64,000 nt of DNA from Pseudomonadota bacterium (GTDB lineage Bacteria; Pseudomonadota; Gammaproteobacteria; Steroidobacterales; Steroidobacteraceae), in assembly GCA_023417315.1 (NCBI GenBank), contig JAEZFW010000001.1:1-64000 (forward strand), in the 5' to 3' direction. Below the pieces are notes generated by a model that worked only from the letters and a program-made list of their open reading frames with translations, was not told the origin of the DNA and did not search any database. Position numbers and translations under genes: made by a program. Positions 46,481 to 54,081 of this stretch are shown here, piece after piece (positions within the stretch are counted from its first letter, which is position 1; every line of letters starts with the position of its first letter).

Positions 46481-46987
46481 TTACTCCCGCTTGTTGCGCT
46501 CGAAGTCGCGCCGGTCCATGCGATACACGGCGCAATCATCCTGTCCGAAGCGTCGATACTCGACGAACTTGAATCCGAGCCGCTCATAGAAACGCCGCGC
46601 ACGCGTATTCGATGCAAGTGGGTCGATCAACACATGGCTCACAAGAGGCTCCGTGAAACATCGCTCGAGCGCTAACTGCATCATCGCTGTGCCGAAGCCT
46701 TTGTTGAGGCAGTCGGGCTCGCCGATCCAAATGTCGATCGCCCGCACGTTCTCTTCTACATCGCCCCAGTAATGCTCCTCTTCTCGAGCGGCATCGATGA
46801 TCTCGACGAAGCCAATGGGCTGGCCATCTCTCTCGGCGATCAATTGCTCGCGCCAATCAGGCGCGCGACTCAGCTCTGTTTCCCAATGCCAGTCATCGTT
46901 GGGGTCCGACTCGATGACATGAGGCTGCTCATCCCACCGACGCAGGAGCTCCAGATCGTGGATCGTTGCAGGTCGTAAGCGAATCAT
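46481..46987 (-). CDS. GNAT acetyltransferase, AAC(6')-like
   Basis: 168 residues. IRLRPATIHDLELLRRWDEQPHVIESDPNDDWHWE, LIAERDGQPIGFVEIIDA and DIWIGEPDCLNKGFGTAMMQLAL (acetyl-CoA site) give a GNAT fold. The N-terminal HDLELLRRWDEQPHV and the DIWIGEPDxLxKGFGT pattern resemble aminoglycoside 6'-N-acetyltransferases, but the substrate cannot be told from sequence alone and chromosomal relatives often do not confer resistance. Start overlaps the macro-domain gene stop by 4 bases. Confidence 0.8.
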   Translation of the reverse strand: MIRLRPATIHDLELLRRWDEQPHVIESDPNDDWHWETELSRAPDWREQLIAERDGQPIGFVEIIDAAREEEHYWGDVEENVRAIDIWIGEPDCLNKGFGTAMMQLALERCFTEPLVSHVLIDPLASNTRARRFYERLGFKFVEYRRFGQDDCAVYRMDRRDFERNKRE

Positions 46988-47508
46988 GGGGCAACTTGGA
47001 GAGAGGTCAGAGCACGCTGGTACACATCGAGATCGCCACTCGAGAAGCAACAGAATGTCACTTCCTTGAGTGTTCCGAACCTAGGCGCATGGTCGCGAAC
47101 GGTAGCAACAGCCACTTTCGCAGCCAAGTCGATGGGATAGCCGTAGACACCCGTGCTGATACTGGGAAACGCGATGCTGGCGAGTCGCATGTCCTCTGCG
47201 ATCTCGATCGAGCGGCGATAACAGGCGGCGAGCAGCTCCGGTTCACCATGATGGCCGCCACGCCACACGGGCCCCACCGCGTGAATGACATACGCGGCTG
47301 GCAATCGATACCCTTTGGTCAACTTCGCATCGCCTGTCGCGCAGCCTCCGAGCGTCCGACACTCCTCGAGCAGCTCAGGCCCTGCGGCACGATGAATTGC
47401 ACCGTCGACTCCGCCGCCACCCAACAGCGAGTTGTTGGCGGCATTCACAATCGCATCCACGCGTAGCGTGGTGATATCGGCTTGAATCGACCGCATGATT
47501 GCGCCCAT
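46984..47508 (-). CDS. Macro-domain protein (O-acetyl-ADP-ribose deacetylase type)
   Basis: 174 residues of the MacroD/YmdB class: IQADITTLRVDAIVNAANNSLLGGGGVDGAIHRAAG is the ADP-ribose-binding loop with catalytic Asn/Asp, and IAFPSISTGVYGYPIDLAAKVAV the second loop. It hydrolyses O-acetyl-ADP-ribose or mono-ADP-ribosyl groups in the cytoplasm. The 4-base overlap with the acetyltransferase gene suggests coupled expression. Confidence 0.93.
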   Translation of the reverse strand: MGAIMRSIQADITTLRVDAIVNAANNSLLGGGGVDGAIHRAAGPELLEECRTLGGCATGDAKLTKGYRLPAAYVIHAVGPVWRGGHHGEPELLAACYRRSIEIAEDMRLASIAFPSISTGVYGYPIDLAAKVAVATVRDHAPRFGTLKEVTFCCFSSGDLDVYQRALTSLQVAP

Positions 47509-47651
47509 CGTCGCTTCCTCTCGAGTGTGTCGCCGACCTAAGGGGGCATGCTCTTCACGGTCGGCATCGGCACGAGGCGGGTCATTCTCATTGCGCTCTC
47601 GCTCTCCGATCAATTGGCCACATCCATGCGCATGCGCGCGTGCTCCTGACT

Positions 47652-47837
47652 CTAGGATTGCGGCCTGTCCTTGCTGAAGCAATTGATCACTAAACGATCA
47701 CGGCCGATGCTCTGGACGGCCTTCTTCGTCTCATTCATTGCGTAGTGACACGCCTCTCGCGTTGCGAATTCCTGACTGAATCCAGAATTCGGCGTCGAGC
47801 TTCCGCCTTGGAAGAAGATCACGATCAGGACGTACAT
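47652..47837 (-). CDS. Small protein, unknown
   Basis: 61 residues beginning MYVLIVIFFQGGSSTPNSGFSQEF, then a hydrophilic helix (ATREACHYAMNETKKAVQSI). The IVIFFQGG opening and single-cysteine helix recur in short proteins predicted to sense or process signals, but I know no family. Its start is 3 bases from the stop of the next gene upstream, implying co-transcription. Confidence 0.55.
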   Translation of the reverse strand: MYVLIVIFFQGGSSTPNSGFSQEFATREACHYAMNETKKAVQSIGRDRLVINCFSKDRPQS

Positions 47838-47840
47838 CTC

Positions 47841-48095
47841 TCAACCTCCCCACCGCCATTTCGGCGGCTCTCCCTTGAGCCAGCAAATGAATACGAGCAC
47901 GACCGTCAGAATAGCCGTGCAACCGATGAATGCGAGGACATCATCTGCGGGCAAGAAGATCAAGCCGCCTACAGCGAGCAACAGTGAGTAGACCACCAGC
48001 ACAGCCCAGCCCTGCCATCGGACCGGCGGGCCCCATCCCCATCCGTATCGCTTCGCGGGGAACCAGAATGTATCGTGACTGTTGGACTTGTTCAT
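47841..48095 (-). CDS. Two-helix membrane protein, unknown
   Basis: 84 residues: DTFWFPAKRYGWGWGPPVRWQGW, two hydrophobic helices (AVLVVYSLLLAVGGLIFLP, VLAFIGCTAILTVVLVFICW) and a basic tail (KGEPPKWRWGG). The FPAKRYGWGWGPP motif occurs in uncharacterised inner-membrane proteins. Three bases separate it from the 61-residue gene. Confidence 0.75.
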   Translation of the reverse strand: MNKSNSHDTFWFPAKRYGWGWGPPVRWQGWAVLVVYSLLLAVGGLIFLPADDVLAFIGCTAILTVVLVFICWLKGEPPKWRWGG

Positions 48096-48147
48096 TTGCC
48101 ATCGAACGCTTTCAGTTCAAGCGCTCCTGCTTACCGGTTAGAGCGAC

Positions 48148-48474
48148 TCACGCCTCGACATCATCATTCTTTTCACGCCCACAGCTCCAGCAAGAATCGA
48201 ACGACCGCGGGTTCTCCTCTCCGCAATGCGCACACGTCCAAGGCTTGTGCTCGGCCTTGCTATCCAATGTCGCGAGCGTCTTGGCCACCACCTGTCGAGC
48301 ACGCTGGTAGTCAGCCTCATCTCCGATCCAAAGGTCCGCTGGCGGGCGAAACTCGGGGATTGGAGTAAAACCCGAATGCTCATTGCTCGTGGTCACTTCG
48401 AACCCGTGGTGAGCCAAGGCGTCGCGCACGAGAACGATTTCGCTCATCTCGTACGAGCTGAAAACTTTTCGCAC
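48148..48474 (-). CDS. DUF2007 protein with C-terminal zinc ribbon
   Basis: 108 residues. The N-terminal part (MSEIVLVRDALAHHGFEVTTSNEH…PADLWIGDEADYQRARQVV) is a DUF2007 signal-transducing-like domain; the end WTCAHCGEENPRSFDSCWSCG is a CxxC-x10-CxxC zinc ribbon. Function unknown; probably a cytoplasmic adaptor. Confidence 0.85.
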   Translation of the reverse strand: MRKVFSSYEMSEIVLVRDALAHHGFEVTTSNEHSGFTPIPEFRPPADLWIGDEADYQRARQVVAKTLATLDSKAEHKPWTCAHCGEENPRSFDSCWSCGREKNDDVEA

Positions 48475-48536
48475 CTCGCTTCACTCCTCTCATGACGGTT
48501 TGGACGCGTGCTGTCTTGCTGAGCAACGAAAGTCGA

Positions 48537-49145
48537 TCATCGCATCGGCTGACGAATGATCGTTTTCCACTTCGATGGATCGGCGCGTCGGATGTCGCTC
48601 AGATAAATCTCATGGTGTTTGCCTCGCAGCGAGGAACGCGCGCCGATGAATTCATGCACACGTTGGATCGTGGGTCCCTCTTCACTGAAGGGGCCCACGT
48701 GAAGGATCTGAGCGCACGATCCTTCTTCGAAGGTTTCCAACCTGAGCGCATCGATCGCCGCAAGCCCTTTCTTCCGCTTCACTTCCGCGATGGCTTCGTG
48801 AATCACAGCAGGCTTCGCAAAATGCGGCTGCATGATCATCATCGTCCACTGCCACTTCGACCTGTCGTTGGTCGTGAAGGAGGACATGTCCTCTGACCAC
48901 CAGAGACCCTCGAGAGGCATCACGGCGTAGTCGATTTTCTCGGCTGCCTTCTTCACCATGAACTTCGCGGTATAGGACACGGAGAAGAGCGCCTCCACTG
49001 CCTGCGCATACTCCGGCGACGTGTTCGGGTCGCCTTTGCCATCGATCATCAGAAATCGAAAGGCCGGCACATCGACCTGAACCACCTCCTTCGCGGACGG
49101 TTGGTACACATGCTTGAGCTCTCGCTTTAGATCGTGTTGCGACAC
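48537..49145 (-). CDS. GyrI-like small-molecule-binding protein
   Basis: 202 residues of the GyrI-like/SOUL-like group: DLKRELKHVYQPSAKEVVQVDVPAFRFLMIDGKGDPNTSPEYAQAVEALFSVSYTAKF and YAVMPLEGLWWSED…HVGPFSEEGPTIQRVHEFI. Stand-alone relatives bind small hydrophobic molecules and some hydrolyse cyclopropanone-type drugs. Substrate unknown. Confidence 0.85.
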   Translation of the reverse strand: MSQHDLKRELKHVYQPSAKEVVQVDVPAFRFLMIDGKGDPNTSPEYAQAVEALFSVSYTAKFMVKKAAEKIDYAVMPLEGLWWSEDMSSFTTNDRSKWQWTMMIMQPHFAKPAVIHEAIAEVKRKKGLAAIDALRLETFEEGSCAQILHVGPFSEEGPTIQRVHEFIGARSSLRGKHHEIYLSDIRRADPSKWKTIIRQPMR

Positions 49146-49179
49146 GACATTCCTCTTGTGACTCGTATTGCCATGCTTC

Positions 49180-49587
49180 TCATTCCACGAAATCCCCGAG
49201 CATCGCCTTTACGTCAACGATTGGCGTGCCATCGAACGCCTCCAAGTCTCGCACTTGAAATCGAAGTGGATCCAGGATTGCGACGACTGTGACCCGATGA
49301 ACGCCGATTGGATTGGGCCGATCCTGCGACCGCGTGCTGAACACGCCGCGCAGCGGCGCCGACCGATCGTCCCGCGGATGGACTTTCGTGACCTCTCGAT
49401 CGGCGCGATCGAGCCAAGTCAGTAGAAGCAGCTTGTCGCTGACGCATATATCACTCAGCGCATCCTTCACAGACGCATCGAACGTGAGCACAGCGAGCGG
49501 CGAGCCTTCCTCGCCTTGCTTAGGCGCCTCTTCTCGCGTGCGCAAGGGCGACTCTACGTGTCCGATGACTCTGAGCACGATATCCAT
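49180..49587 (-). CDS. TrmO-like tRNA (t6A37-N6) methyltransferase
   Basis: 135 residues of the TsaA/TrmO (YaeB) family: VIGHVESPLRTREEAPKQGEEG and the SAM-site signature GVFSTRSQDRPNPIGVHRV. TrmO methylates N6-threonylcarbamoyladenosine at tRNA position 37. This copy lacks the C-terminal extension of E. coli TrmO and has an internal VLTFDASVKDALSDI segment, so the substrate may differ. The start at 49587 begins MDIVLRVIGHVESP. Confidence 0.85.
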   Translation of the reverse strand: MDIVLRVIGHVESPLRTREEAPKQGEEGSPLAVLTFDASVKDALSDICVSDKLLLLTWLDRADREVTKVHPRDDRSAPLRGVFSTRSQDRPNPIGVHRVTVVAILDPLRFQVRDLEAFDGTPIVDVKAMLGDFVE

Positions 49588-49674
49588 GGGTCGCCTATCG
49601 TCGAATGCGAACACCGTTTGCAATTGGAAGATGGGACGCCTGTCTTCGCAACGATCGTCTCCTCTCAGCAACAA

Positions 49675-50025
49675 TCATCGGCGAAGGATCTTCTCCATCG
49701 CCTTTCCCTTCGCGAGCTCATCGATCAACTTGTCAAGATAGCGGATATTTCGCATCAAAGGATCGTCGATGGCCTCGACGCGCACACCGCACACAACGCC
49801 TTTGATCAGCGCGGTATTGGCATGAATGGCAGGGGCTTGAGCGAAGAACGTTTCGAAGTCGTTTTCCTGCTTGATCTGCTTCTGCAATGTCGCTTCGTCA
49901 TACCCCGTCAGCCAACAGATGATCTGGTCGACCTCCTCCTTCGTACGACCTTTGCGCTCCGCCTTTTGAACATACAAGGGATAAACGCGAGAGAAGGCCA
50001 TCGTGAAGATACGATGCTTTGTCAT
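49675..50025 (-). CDS. DUF2200 family protein
   Basis: 116 residues, full-length for the family: KHRIFTMAFSRVYPLYVQKAERKGRTKEEVDQIICWLTGYDE, FETFFAQAP and LIKGVVCGVRVEAIDDPLMRNIRYLDKLIDELAKGKAMEKILR. DUF2200 proteins are small cytoplasmic helical proteins of unknown function, frequently found on mobile elements and in integron cassettes. Confidence 0.92.
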   Translation of the reverse strand: MTKHRIFTMAFSRVYPLYVQKAERKGRTKEEVDQIICWLTGYDEATLQKQIKQENDFETFFAQAPAIHANTALIKGVVCGVRVEAIDDPLMRNIRYLDKLIDELAKGKAMEKILRR

Positions 50026-50048
50026 GGACTACTCCTCTTTCACAAGCC

Positions 50049-50468
50049 TCATTCTGCGCATCGATTCCTCTTGTGCTGTACGCACCGTTCTTTCATATCG
50101 ACGTAGGCATCCTCGATCAGCTTTCGCAGTGCTGAGGCGTCCACCTCGCGTTCAGGCCTAAGCTTAACGTGACGCATGAACTTACCGGTCCCTTCCAGAA
50201 GCTCGCTCGGATCCGCGAGCTCGGCCCCGAGGAAGAATCCCACGTTCACATGCGCCGTAAAGGTATTGACATAGCCGAACGCGGCCTCGCCTACGCACGC
50301 GGTGGGATGGCCATCGTGCAATAGCTCTCGGACATCATCGCCGCACGTGCGCATCACTTCGAACCAACGTTGTGCGATTGCGCCCAAGGCTCCGGCATGC
50401 TGATCCATCCACTCGTCGATTGCCGGATCGCGCTTGACTGCGCTCGGGAACAGCATGAGTCGGCTCAT
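50049..50468 (-). CDS. DUF1801 family protein
   Basis: 139 residues. RDPAIDEWMDQHAGALGAIAQRWFEVM, ELLHDGHPTACVGEAAFGYVNTFTAHVNVGFFLGAELADPSELLEGTGKFMRHVKLRP match the DUF1801/YdhG-like fold. The function is unknown; relatives bind iron or act in stress. It lies 23 bases before the DUF2200 gene in the direction of transcription. Confidence 0.88.
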   Translation of the reverse strand: MSRLMLFPSAVKRDPAIDEWMDQHAGALGAIAQRWFEVMRTCGDDVRELLHDGHPTACVGEAAFGYVNTFTAHVNVGFFLGAELADPSELLEGTGKFMRHVKLRPEREVDASALRKLIEDAYVDMKERCVQHKRNRCAE

Positions 50469-50526
50469 GACGCTGACCTCTCGTCGTGTAAGATGTCTCT
50501 CTCCGGCAGGGACCTCGACGATCCGT

Positions 50527-51024
50527 CTAGCTCTGCTCCCACTGCATCAGTAGAAGATCCAGCCCATCTGGCTCGCGAACACCGAGCATGGTCAGAATAG
50601 TGTGCGACTGGCCGCGATGATGCGTCTGATGATTGAACAAGTGCGCGAGAATATCTCGCCGGCGTTGTTCTTGAAGAGCTCCCTTCAGCGTTCGATACGC
50701 CCACATCTCTTCCATCTGTGGTTCAGAGAGGCTGTCGACATAGTCGATGATCCGCTGATCCTGCTGTTGTCTTGCCGCCGACAACGACGCGAAGTCATCA
50801 AACACGATGGCATCCAGATTCGTCGGATGCTCCCCGGAGCCCGTCAGCCGGCGCAGCCAAATCAGGTCGGCGCAGAGGATGTGATTGAGTGTGCCATGTA
50901 AACTCTTGAAGTATGCACCTACGTCTTGCCGGTACTGCTCGTCCGGCAGTTGGCTCGCCATCTTGTATAGCCGTCTATTCGCCCATGCGTTGTAGTCGGC
51001 CATCATCGCGAAGTGCGGCTTCAT
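50527..51024 (-). CDS. DinB-family protein
   Basis: 165 residues with the four-helix bundle and three-histidine metal site of DinB/YfiT proteins: MMADYNAWANRRLYKM, LHGTLNHILCADLIWLRRL and HLFNHQTHHRGQSHTIL. Many act as metal-dependent thiol transferases (bacillithiol or mycothiol in Gram-positives); the cofactor here is unknown. Start at 51024 (MKPHFAMMADYN). Confidence 0.88.
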   Translation of the reverse strand: MKPHFAMMADYNAWANRRLYKMASQLPDEQYRQDVGAYFKSLHGTLNHILCADLIWLRRLTGSGEHPTNLDAIVFDDFASLSAARQQQDQRIIDYVDSLSEPQMEEMWAYRTLKGALQEQRRRDILAHLFNHQTHHRGQSHTILTMLGVREPDGLDLLLMQWEQS

Positions 51025-51100
51025 CACTGATTCTTTCTCACGTTCCGATCGAGTTTCGCGCCGGAGCTGCACCCTGCATCCTTAGCTGCGAGGGCACGCA

Positions 51101-51532
51101 CTACTTGTAATCATCGACGAGCTCTCCATCGGAGGATGCATCGTACTGCGGAAGACCATCCGTGATCTCGTAGAAATCGCATTTCTCTCCGACATAGATG
51201 TGCCCGATCGTCTTCAACCCCGTTGGACCGTCTAAGGTCCCTGCGATGATGCCCGTAGCGTCCAAATCGAACGGCTCCCAGAACAAGCTCGACCCACACA
51301 GCCGACAGAACCCGCGCCGAGCAATTTCCGAAGTCTTGTACCAAGCCAACCCAGCACTGTTGGTAATCTCAATATTGACTTTCCGCGCCTTGGAATGCGG
51401 ACCGAAGTTGCCATGCAAGCGTTGGCACATGCTGCAATGGCAATTGACCACATCGCGCAAAGGACCCTTCACCTCATAACGTACGGCTCCGCATAAACAG
51501 CCGCCCGTCGTCACTTTCTGAGTTTCGCTCAC
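51101..51532 (-). CDS. GFA-family protein (second copy)
   Basis: 143 residues: TTGGCLCGAVRYEVKGPLRDVVNCHCSMCQRLHGNFG and RRGFCRLCGSSLFWEPF supply the zinc ligands (CLC, CHCxxC, CxxC). It is similar in plan to the 46075 protein but not a recent duplicate, since the flanking residues differ. Two independent GFA genes in a run of small orphan genes fit acquisition by transfer. Confidence 0.9.
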   Translation of the reverse strand: MSETQKVTTGGCLCGAVRYEVKGPLRDVVNCHCSMCQRLHGNFGPHSKARKVNIEITNSAGLAWYKTSEIARRGFCRLCGSSLFWEPFDLDATGIIAGTLDGPTGLKTIGHIYVGEKCDFYEITDGLPQYDASSDGELVDDYK

Positions 51533-51807
51533 TAGAGTGCCCTCCTAGAGCGTCTAGCATCACACATGACGATCGTGCGGCGCGTCGCGACTCCTACTCA
51601 TCTCGTGTCCCCAGGATTATTCGATGCGGCGTCCGGCAATCAATGCATCAATGTGGCGCGAAGGGCTTCGTGTGTACAGACGATCGTTCGATCTTCGCGA
51701 CTCTTCGACGCTCCACAACGGCAACCTTATTTGAGAGCGTCGGTTCGAACATTCCCTAGTGTTGCAGCAACATCGAGAGAGTGCATCGCAGATTTGTGGT
51801 CAGAATC
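51533..51807. other. Gene-free gap before decayed cassette site
   Basis: 275 bases with no supported gene; the reading frames present are short and unlike any family. The right side grades into a recognisable attC remnant (51808-51855), so part of this may be decayed integron DNA. Confidence 0.35.
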
Positions 51808-51855
51808 AAACGGAGCGCGCTTTGGTCACGACGTGGGCTCGAGCGATTTGTCAGG
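51808..51855 (-). repeat. Decayed attC site
   Basis: CGGAGCGCGCTTTGGTCACG and GTGGGCTCGAGCGATTTGTCAGG align almost base for base with the right two thirds of the attC at 60022-60108 (CGAAGCGCGCTTTGGTCACC, GTCGGCTCGAGCGAATTGTTATGC). The core GTTAGG has become GTCAGG. This changed the osmC stop codon from the usual TAA in the core to TGA, evidence that osmC was a cassette. Confidence 0.7.
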
Positions 51856-52267
51856 ACGCGAACTCATGCCAAGCGAGCCGCTGCACCGAGCATCCCGCTC
51901 GCAGTGTGTTATGGATCTCGGCGAGTCGATCCGTCTCGCTCAATAGCCGTTCGAGGTCTTCGGCAGAGGCAGGTGACTCAACGCGAGCCGCATACGTAAC
52001 GGCCTCTGCGGCCAATCCAACTCCATTAAACTGACCCTTCGCCACAACCTCGCAGCCGGCGATGGGTATGCCAAGCCTTTCGGCTTCGCGAAATAAGTCA
52101 TTGCAGTAGCAGGTTGCCAGAGCAAGCATCAGAAACTCTCCACCATTCACGGCACTACCCTGCCCATTTGCTTTGGCAGACACGGCAAGCACTCGAACCG
52201 TCCCAGAAGTGGACACGGATGCCTGATGAGCACCTGAACTGTTCCGAACCTGTGCAGAGATTTCCAT
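51851..52267 (-). CDS. OsmC-family protein
   Basis: 138 residues: VSTSGTVRVLAVSAKANGQGSAVNGGEFLMLALATCYCNDLFREAERLGI is the OsmC/YhfA signature with the redox cysteine in CYCNDL; the second conserved cysteine appears in LRAGCSVQRL. OsmC proteins reduce organic hydroperoxides or handle osmotic stress. The stop overlaps a decayed attC core and another decayed attC lies just upstream, so this is a fossil integron cassette. Confidence 0.85.
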   Translation of the reverse strand: MEISAQVRNSSGAHQASVSTSGTVRVLAVSAKANGQGSAVNGGEFLMLALATCYCNDLFREAERLGIPIAGCEVVAKGQFNGVGLAAEAVTYAARVESPASAEDLERLLSETDRLAEIHNTLRAGCSVQRLAWHEFAS

Positions 52268-52286
52268 ATTGCTATGTACCCAAGCG

Positions 52287-52352
52287 TCCTAAGGAGAGTG
52301 CTCAGGCGCGTGCATCTTCGCAAGGCGCCTGCGCCCGAAGCGCTTGTATCCA
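52287..52352 (-). repeat. Decayed attC site
   Basis: TGCTCAGGCGCGTGCATCTT and CGCAAGGCGCCTGCGC match the attC at 60438-60498 (GCTCAGGCGCGTGCGTCTTC, GCACGTCGCCTGCAGCGCG). Core boxes have mutated (TCCTAAG for GCCTAAC; GTATCC for GTTCGGC). Confidence 0.7.
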
Positions 52353-52478
52353 GGCTTTGTCGATCTGGGTCATGGCCTCATCGGCTATCTCGATCAGACT
52401 CTCAACGATCTGGAACTCAAACGAAGTCATCGAACGACTGAACTCGATCCCCGATGCTTCTTCATGCGGCATTTCCAT
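52302..52478 (-). CDS. 58-residue acidic protein in fossil cassette
   Basis: MEMPHEEASGIEFSRSMTSF followed by EFQIVESLIEIADEAMTQID and a tail KAWIQALRAQAPCEDARA. The tail and stop are encoded inside the decayed attC, as in many cassette genes. No family is recognised. The acidic helical composition and intact frame suggest a real small gene, though it could be chance. Confidence 0.5.
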   Translation of the reverse strand: MEMPHEEASGIEFSRSMTSFEFQIVESLIEIADEAMTQIDKAWIQALRAQAPCEDARA

Positions 52479-52587
52479 CTTGATACCGCAGGAAGAGTCG
52501 TGTCACTTGACCTCAGGAGGCCTCATAGGTGTTAGGCGGTGCGTAGTCCAAAAGTGATCACAACGCCTCATACGTTCCTTCCTATCA

Positions 52588-53031
52588 TCAGGGTTTCAGA
52601 TCGACGGCGGCAAGCCCACTGCCATCCATTTTCATCGGCACCGAGTTGTGCTCGTGGACAATCATCCAACCATCTTCGGAACGCTTGAATACGAGGGTAG
52701 TGCGGAACCACAGTTCGACCGCTCCTTCCCCGATCTTTTCCCCTCGCAAGCGGCTGAGACCATAAGCAACGCCAAGGTCGCCATCGACTAGAATCCGCGA
52801 CTCGCGGAACTCGACCCGAGGCGCCGATCCCTTCCAGGTTATCAACCAAGCACGCAGCCCCTCAGCATCGCGCGCATGGGCTCCGGCGAAAGCAAGCGGC
52901 GGTTGAAGGTCGTAGACCACAACCTCGCGTGCCAACGGTTCGATGGCAGCTTCAGCGTCTGAGTTGGCGATGGCTGTCTCGCGCGCCGCGATCAAACTCT
53001 TGATAGCTTCGATGTCAGCATCGGTATTCAT
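52588..53031 (-). CDS. SnoaL-like/DUF4440 protein
   Basis: 147 residues with an NTF2-like fold: IEAIKSLIAARETAIANSDAEAAIEPLAREVVVYDLQPP, AEGLRAWLITWKGSAPRVEFRE, VELWFRTTLVFKRSEDGWMIVHEHNSVPM. Such proteins are small ketosteroid-isomerase-like enzymes or binding proteins. It is preceded by the first well-preserved attC (53117), so it is probably a cassette; its own downstream attC is reduced to an isolated GTTAGGC at 52531. Confidence 0.85.
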   Translation of the reverse strand: MNTDADIEAIKSLIAARETAIANSDAEAAIEPLAREVVVYDLQPPLAFAGAHARDAEGLRAWLITWKGSAPRVEFRESRILVDGDLGVAYGLSRLRGEKIGEGAVELWFRTTLVFKRSEDGWMIVHEHNSVPMKMDGSGLAAVDLKP

Positions 53032-53116
53032 GTCCAATTCTCCATATTCGGTTACCAGGGCAGGCAATCTTTAGTCGAGGTGAGTAGGCCTGAATCGACA
53101 GGCGACTCTGGTTGCC

Positions 53117-53176
53117 GCATAACGCCATTGTTGAGCCGCGTGCGTTTCGCACATCGGCTACAACAATTTGTTAGCG
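53117..53176 (-). repeat. attC site 1 (60 bp)
   Basis: Core boxes GCATAAC (53117) and GTTAGCG (53170). Between them, GAGCCGCGTGCG-TTT-CGCACATCGGCT folds as the attC hairpin. The ParE fragment stop codon (TAA) lies in the right core. Confidence 0.85.
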
Positions 53177-53287
53177 ATCTTGGACTCGTAACCGCCAGTA
53201 CTCGGGTTCACGGCTGCTATGAGCGATGGCCGCGATGTAGATGACATCGGACGCGATTGCACAAACGACTGGCTCTGGCCATAGGTG
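53171..53287 (-). pseudogene. ParE/RelE toxin C-terminal fragment
   Basis: Translates WPEPVVCAIASDVIYIAAIA then HSSREPEYWRLRVQDR, the last strand and tail of ParE-type toxins (IAHxxREPxYW). The frame is stopped by TGA only 38 codons upstream and has no start, so the N-terminal half is lost. The stop lies in the attC core, which shows it was a cassette gene. Confidence 0.75.
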
Positions 53288-53336
53288 TCACCTGTACATC
53301 GCGATCGCCCTGATTGTAGCCCTGCGGCTTCTAGAT

Positions 53337-53422
53337 CACTAACGGTTGAGTCGAGCGGCGCGCGCCGGCGTTTGAGCTTGGCACTTTATCTTTCACGCCT
53401 CCGCTCCAACGAGATGCTAGGC
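53337..53422 (-). repeat. attC site 2, diverged (86 bp)
   Basis: Cores CACTAAC (53337) and GCTAGGC (53416, one change from GTTAGGC). The arms GGTTGAGTCGAGCGGCG and CGCCTCCGCTCCAACG pair imperfectly. It sits 7 bases after the stop of the next cassette gene, as expected. Confidence 0.6.
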
Positions 53423-53428
53423 ATCACT

Positions 53429-53956
53429 TTAGTAAACCAGTAGCTTTCCAGTCGGCCATGTGCCTGCCCAACCACATGGAATGTGGCCTCTGCGATAAAC
53501 GTCGAGCAGGTGAAGAAAAAACCTTGGTGCTCCGGGGCAGTCTCTATACTCGTGTTCCATAATGGCTGCCAGCACGTCGCCCTGAACGGCGTGAACGAAC
53601 GCATCTTCCAGATCGTGCGACTGGGCAAACTGCCGCCAGACCCCAGCTGAGAGCGGCTCAACGCAACAGCGCTTTGCTACCTCCGCAATTTCATTCCATA
53701 GCTGAAACTTACGATTGAAATTCTTGTGCAAGAAGACGGACAAAGCATTCCTTGCATCAAGCGTGGTGTTTTCCCAATGGGTTGAGCACATGCTCGCAAC
53801 CGCTTCATTCCACCCTGGAAGCGGCTGCGTTGGCAGTGGGATGTCAAATGTCGGCGGGTTCCCGCACCGCGAAAACCACGGAATCTCACGTACTGTGTCG
53901 AAGAACGCATGATCGATTGTTGAGAGGCCCAGTTTGGCTCGAATCTTGCGCAACAT
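53429..53956 (-). CDS. Cassette protein, unknown, 175 residues
   Basis: Soluble protein starting MLRKIRAKLGLSTIDHAFFD with several Trp/Cys/Arg-rich segments (IPWFSRCGNPPTFDIPLP, CCVEPLSAGVWRQFAQSH, YRDCPGAPRFFLHLLDVYRR). No family recognised. The start is 7 bases from the attC on its left and the stop 6 bases before the diverged attC. Lower GC than the core genome. Confidence 0.7.
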   Translation of the reverse strand: MLRKIRAKLGLSTIDHAFFDTVREIPWFSRCGNPPTFDIPLPTQPLPGWNEAVASMCSTHWENTTLDARNALSVFLHKNFNRKFQLWNEIAEVAKRCCVEPLSAGVWRQFAQSHDLEDAFVHAVQGDVLAAIMEHEYRDCPGAPRFFLHLLDVYRRGHIPCGWAGTWPTGKLLVY

Positions 53957-53963
53957 GTCTGAT

Positions 53964-54052
53964 ACCTAACGACAACTATGAGCCACGCGGCGAGATGCGG
54001 CTGAGGAGAGGCGCATTGGTTTCATCGCGTCGGCTCCAATGTTTTGTTAGGC
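53964..54052 (-). repeat. attC site 3 (89 bp)
   Basis: Cores ACCTAAC and GTTAGGC. Inner arms GAGCCACGCGGCGAGATGCG and CATCGCGTCGGCTCC. Nearly identical in length and sequence to the attC at 59470. Confidence 0.93.
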
Positions 54053-54081
54053 CGAACTGATCCAGGCTTATGCTGGCAACT

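Noticed and set aside
46481..46987. Calling the GNAT gene an aminoglycoside-resistance gene
   Set aside because: Only a general AAC(6')-like resemblance is visible; the substrate cannot be decided from sequence.
48101..48143. Short ATCGAAC...GTTAGAG segment as attC
   Set aside because: Only 43 bases with a weak CGCTT/AAGCG stem; listed as a hint in a finding, not as a feature.
52531..52537. Isolated GTTAGGC as another attC
   Set aside because: It is correctly placed after the SnoaL stop, but the other core and stem are not recognisable, so it is noted only as a possible remnant.
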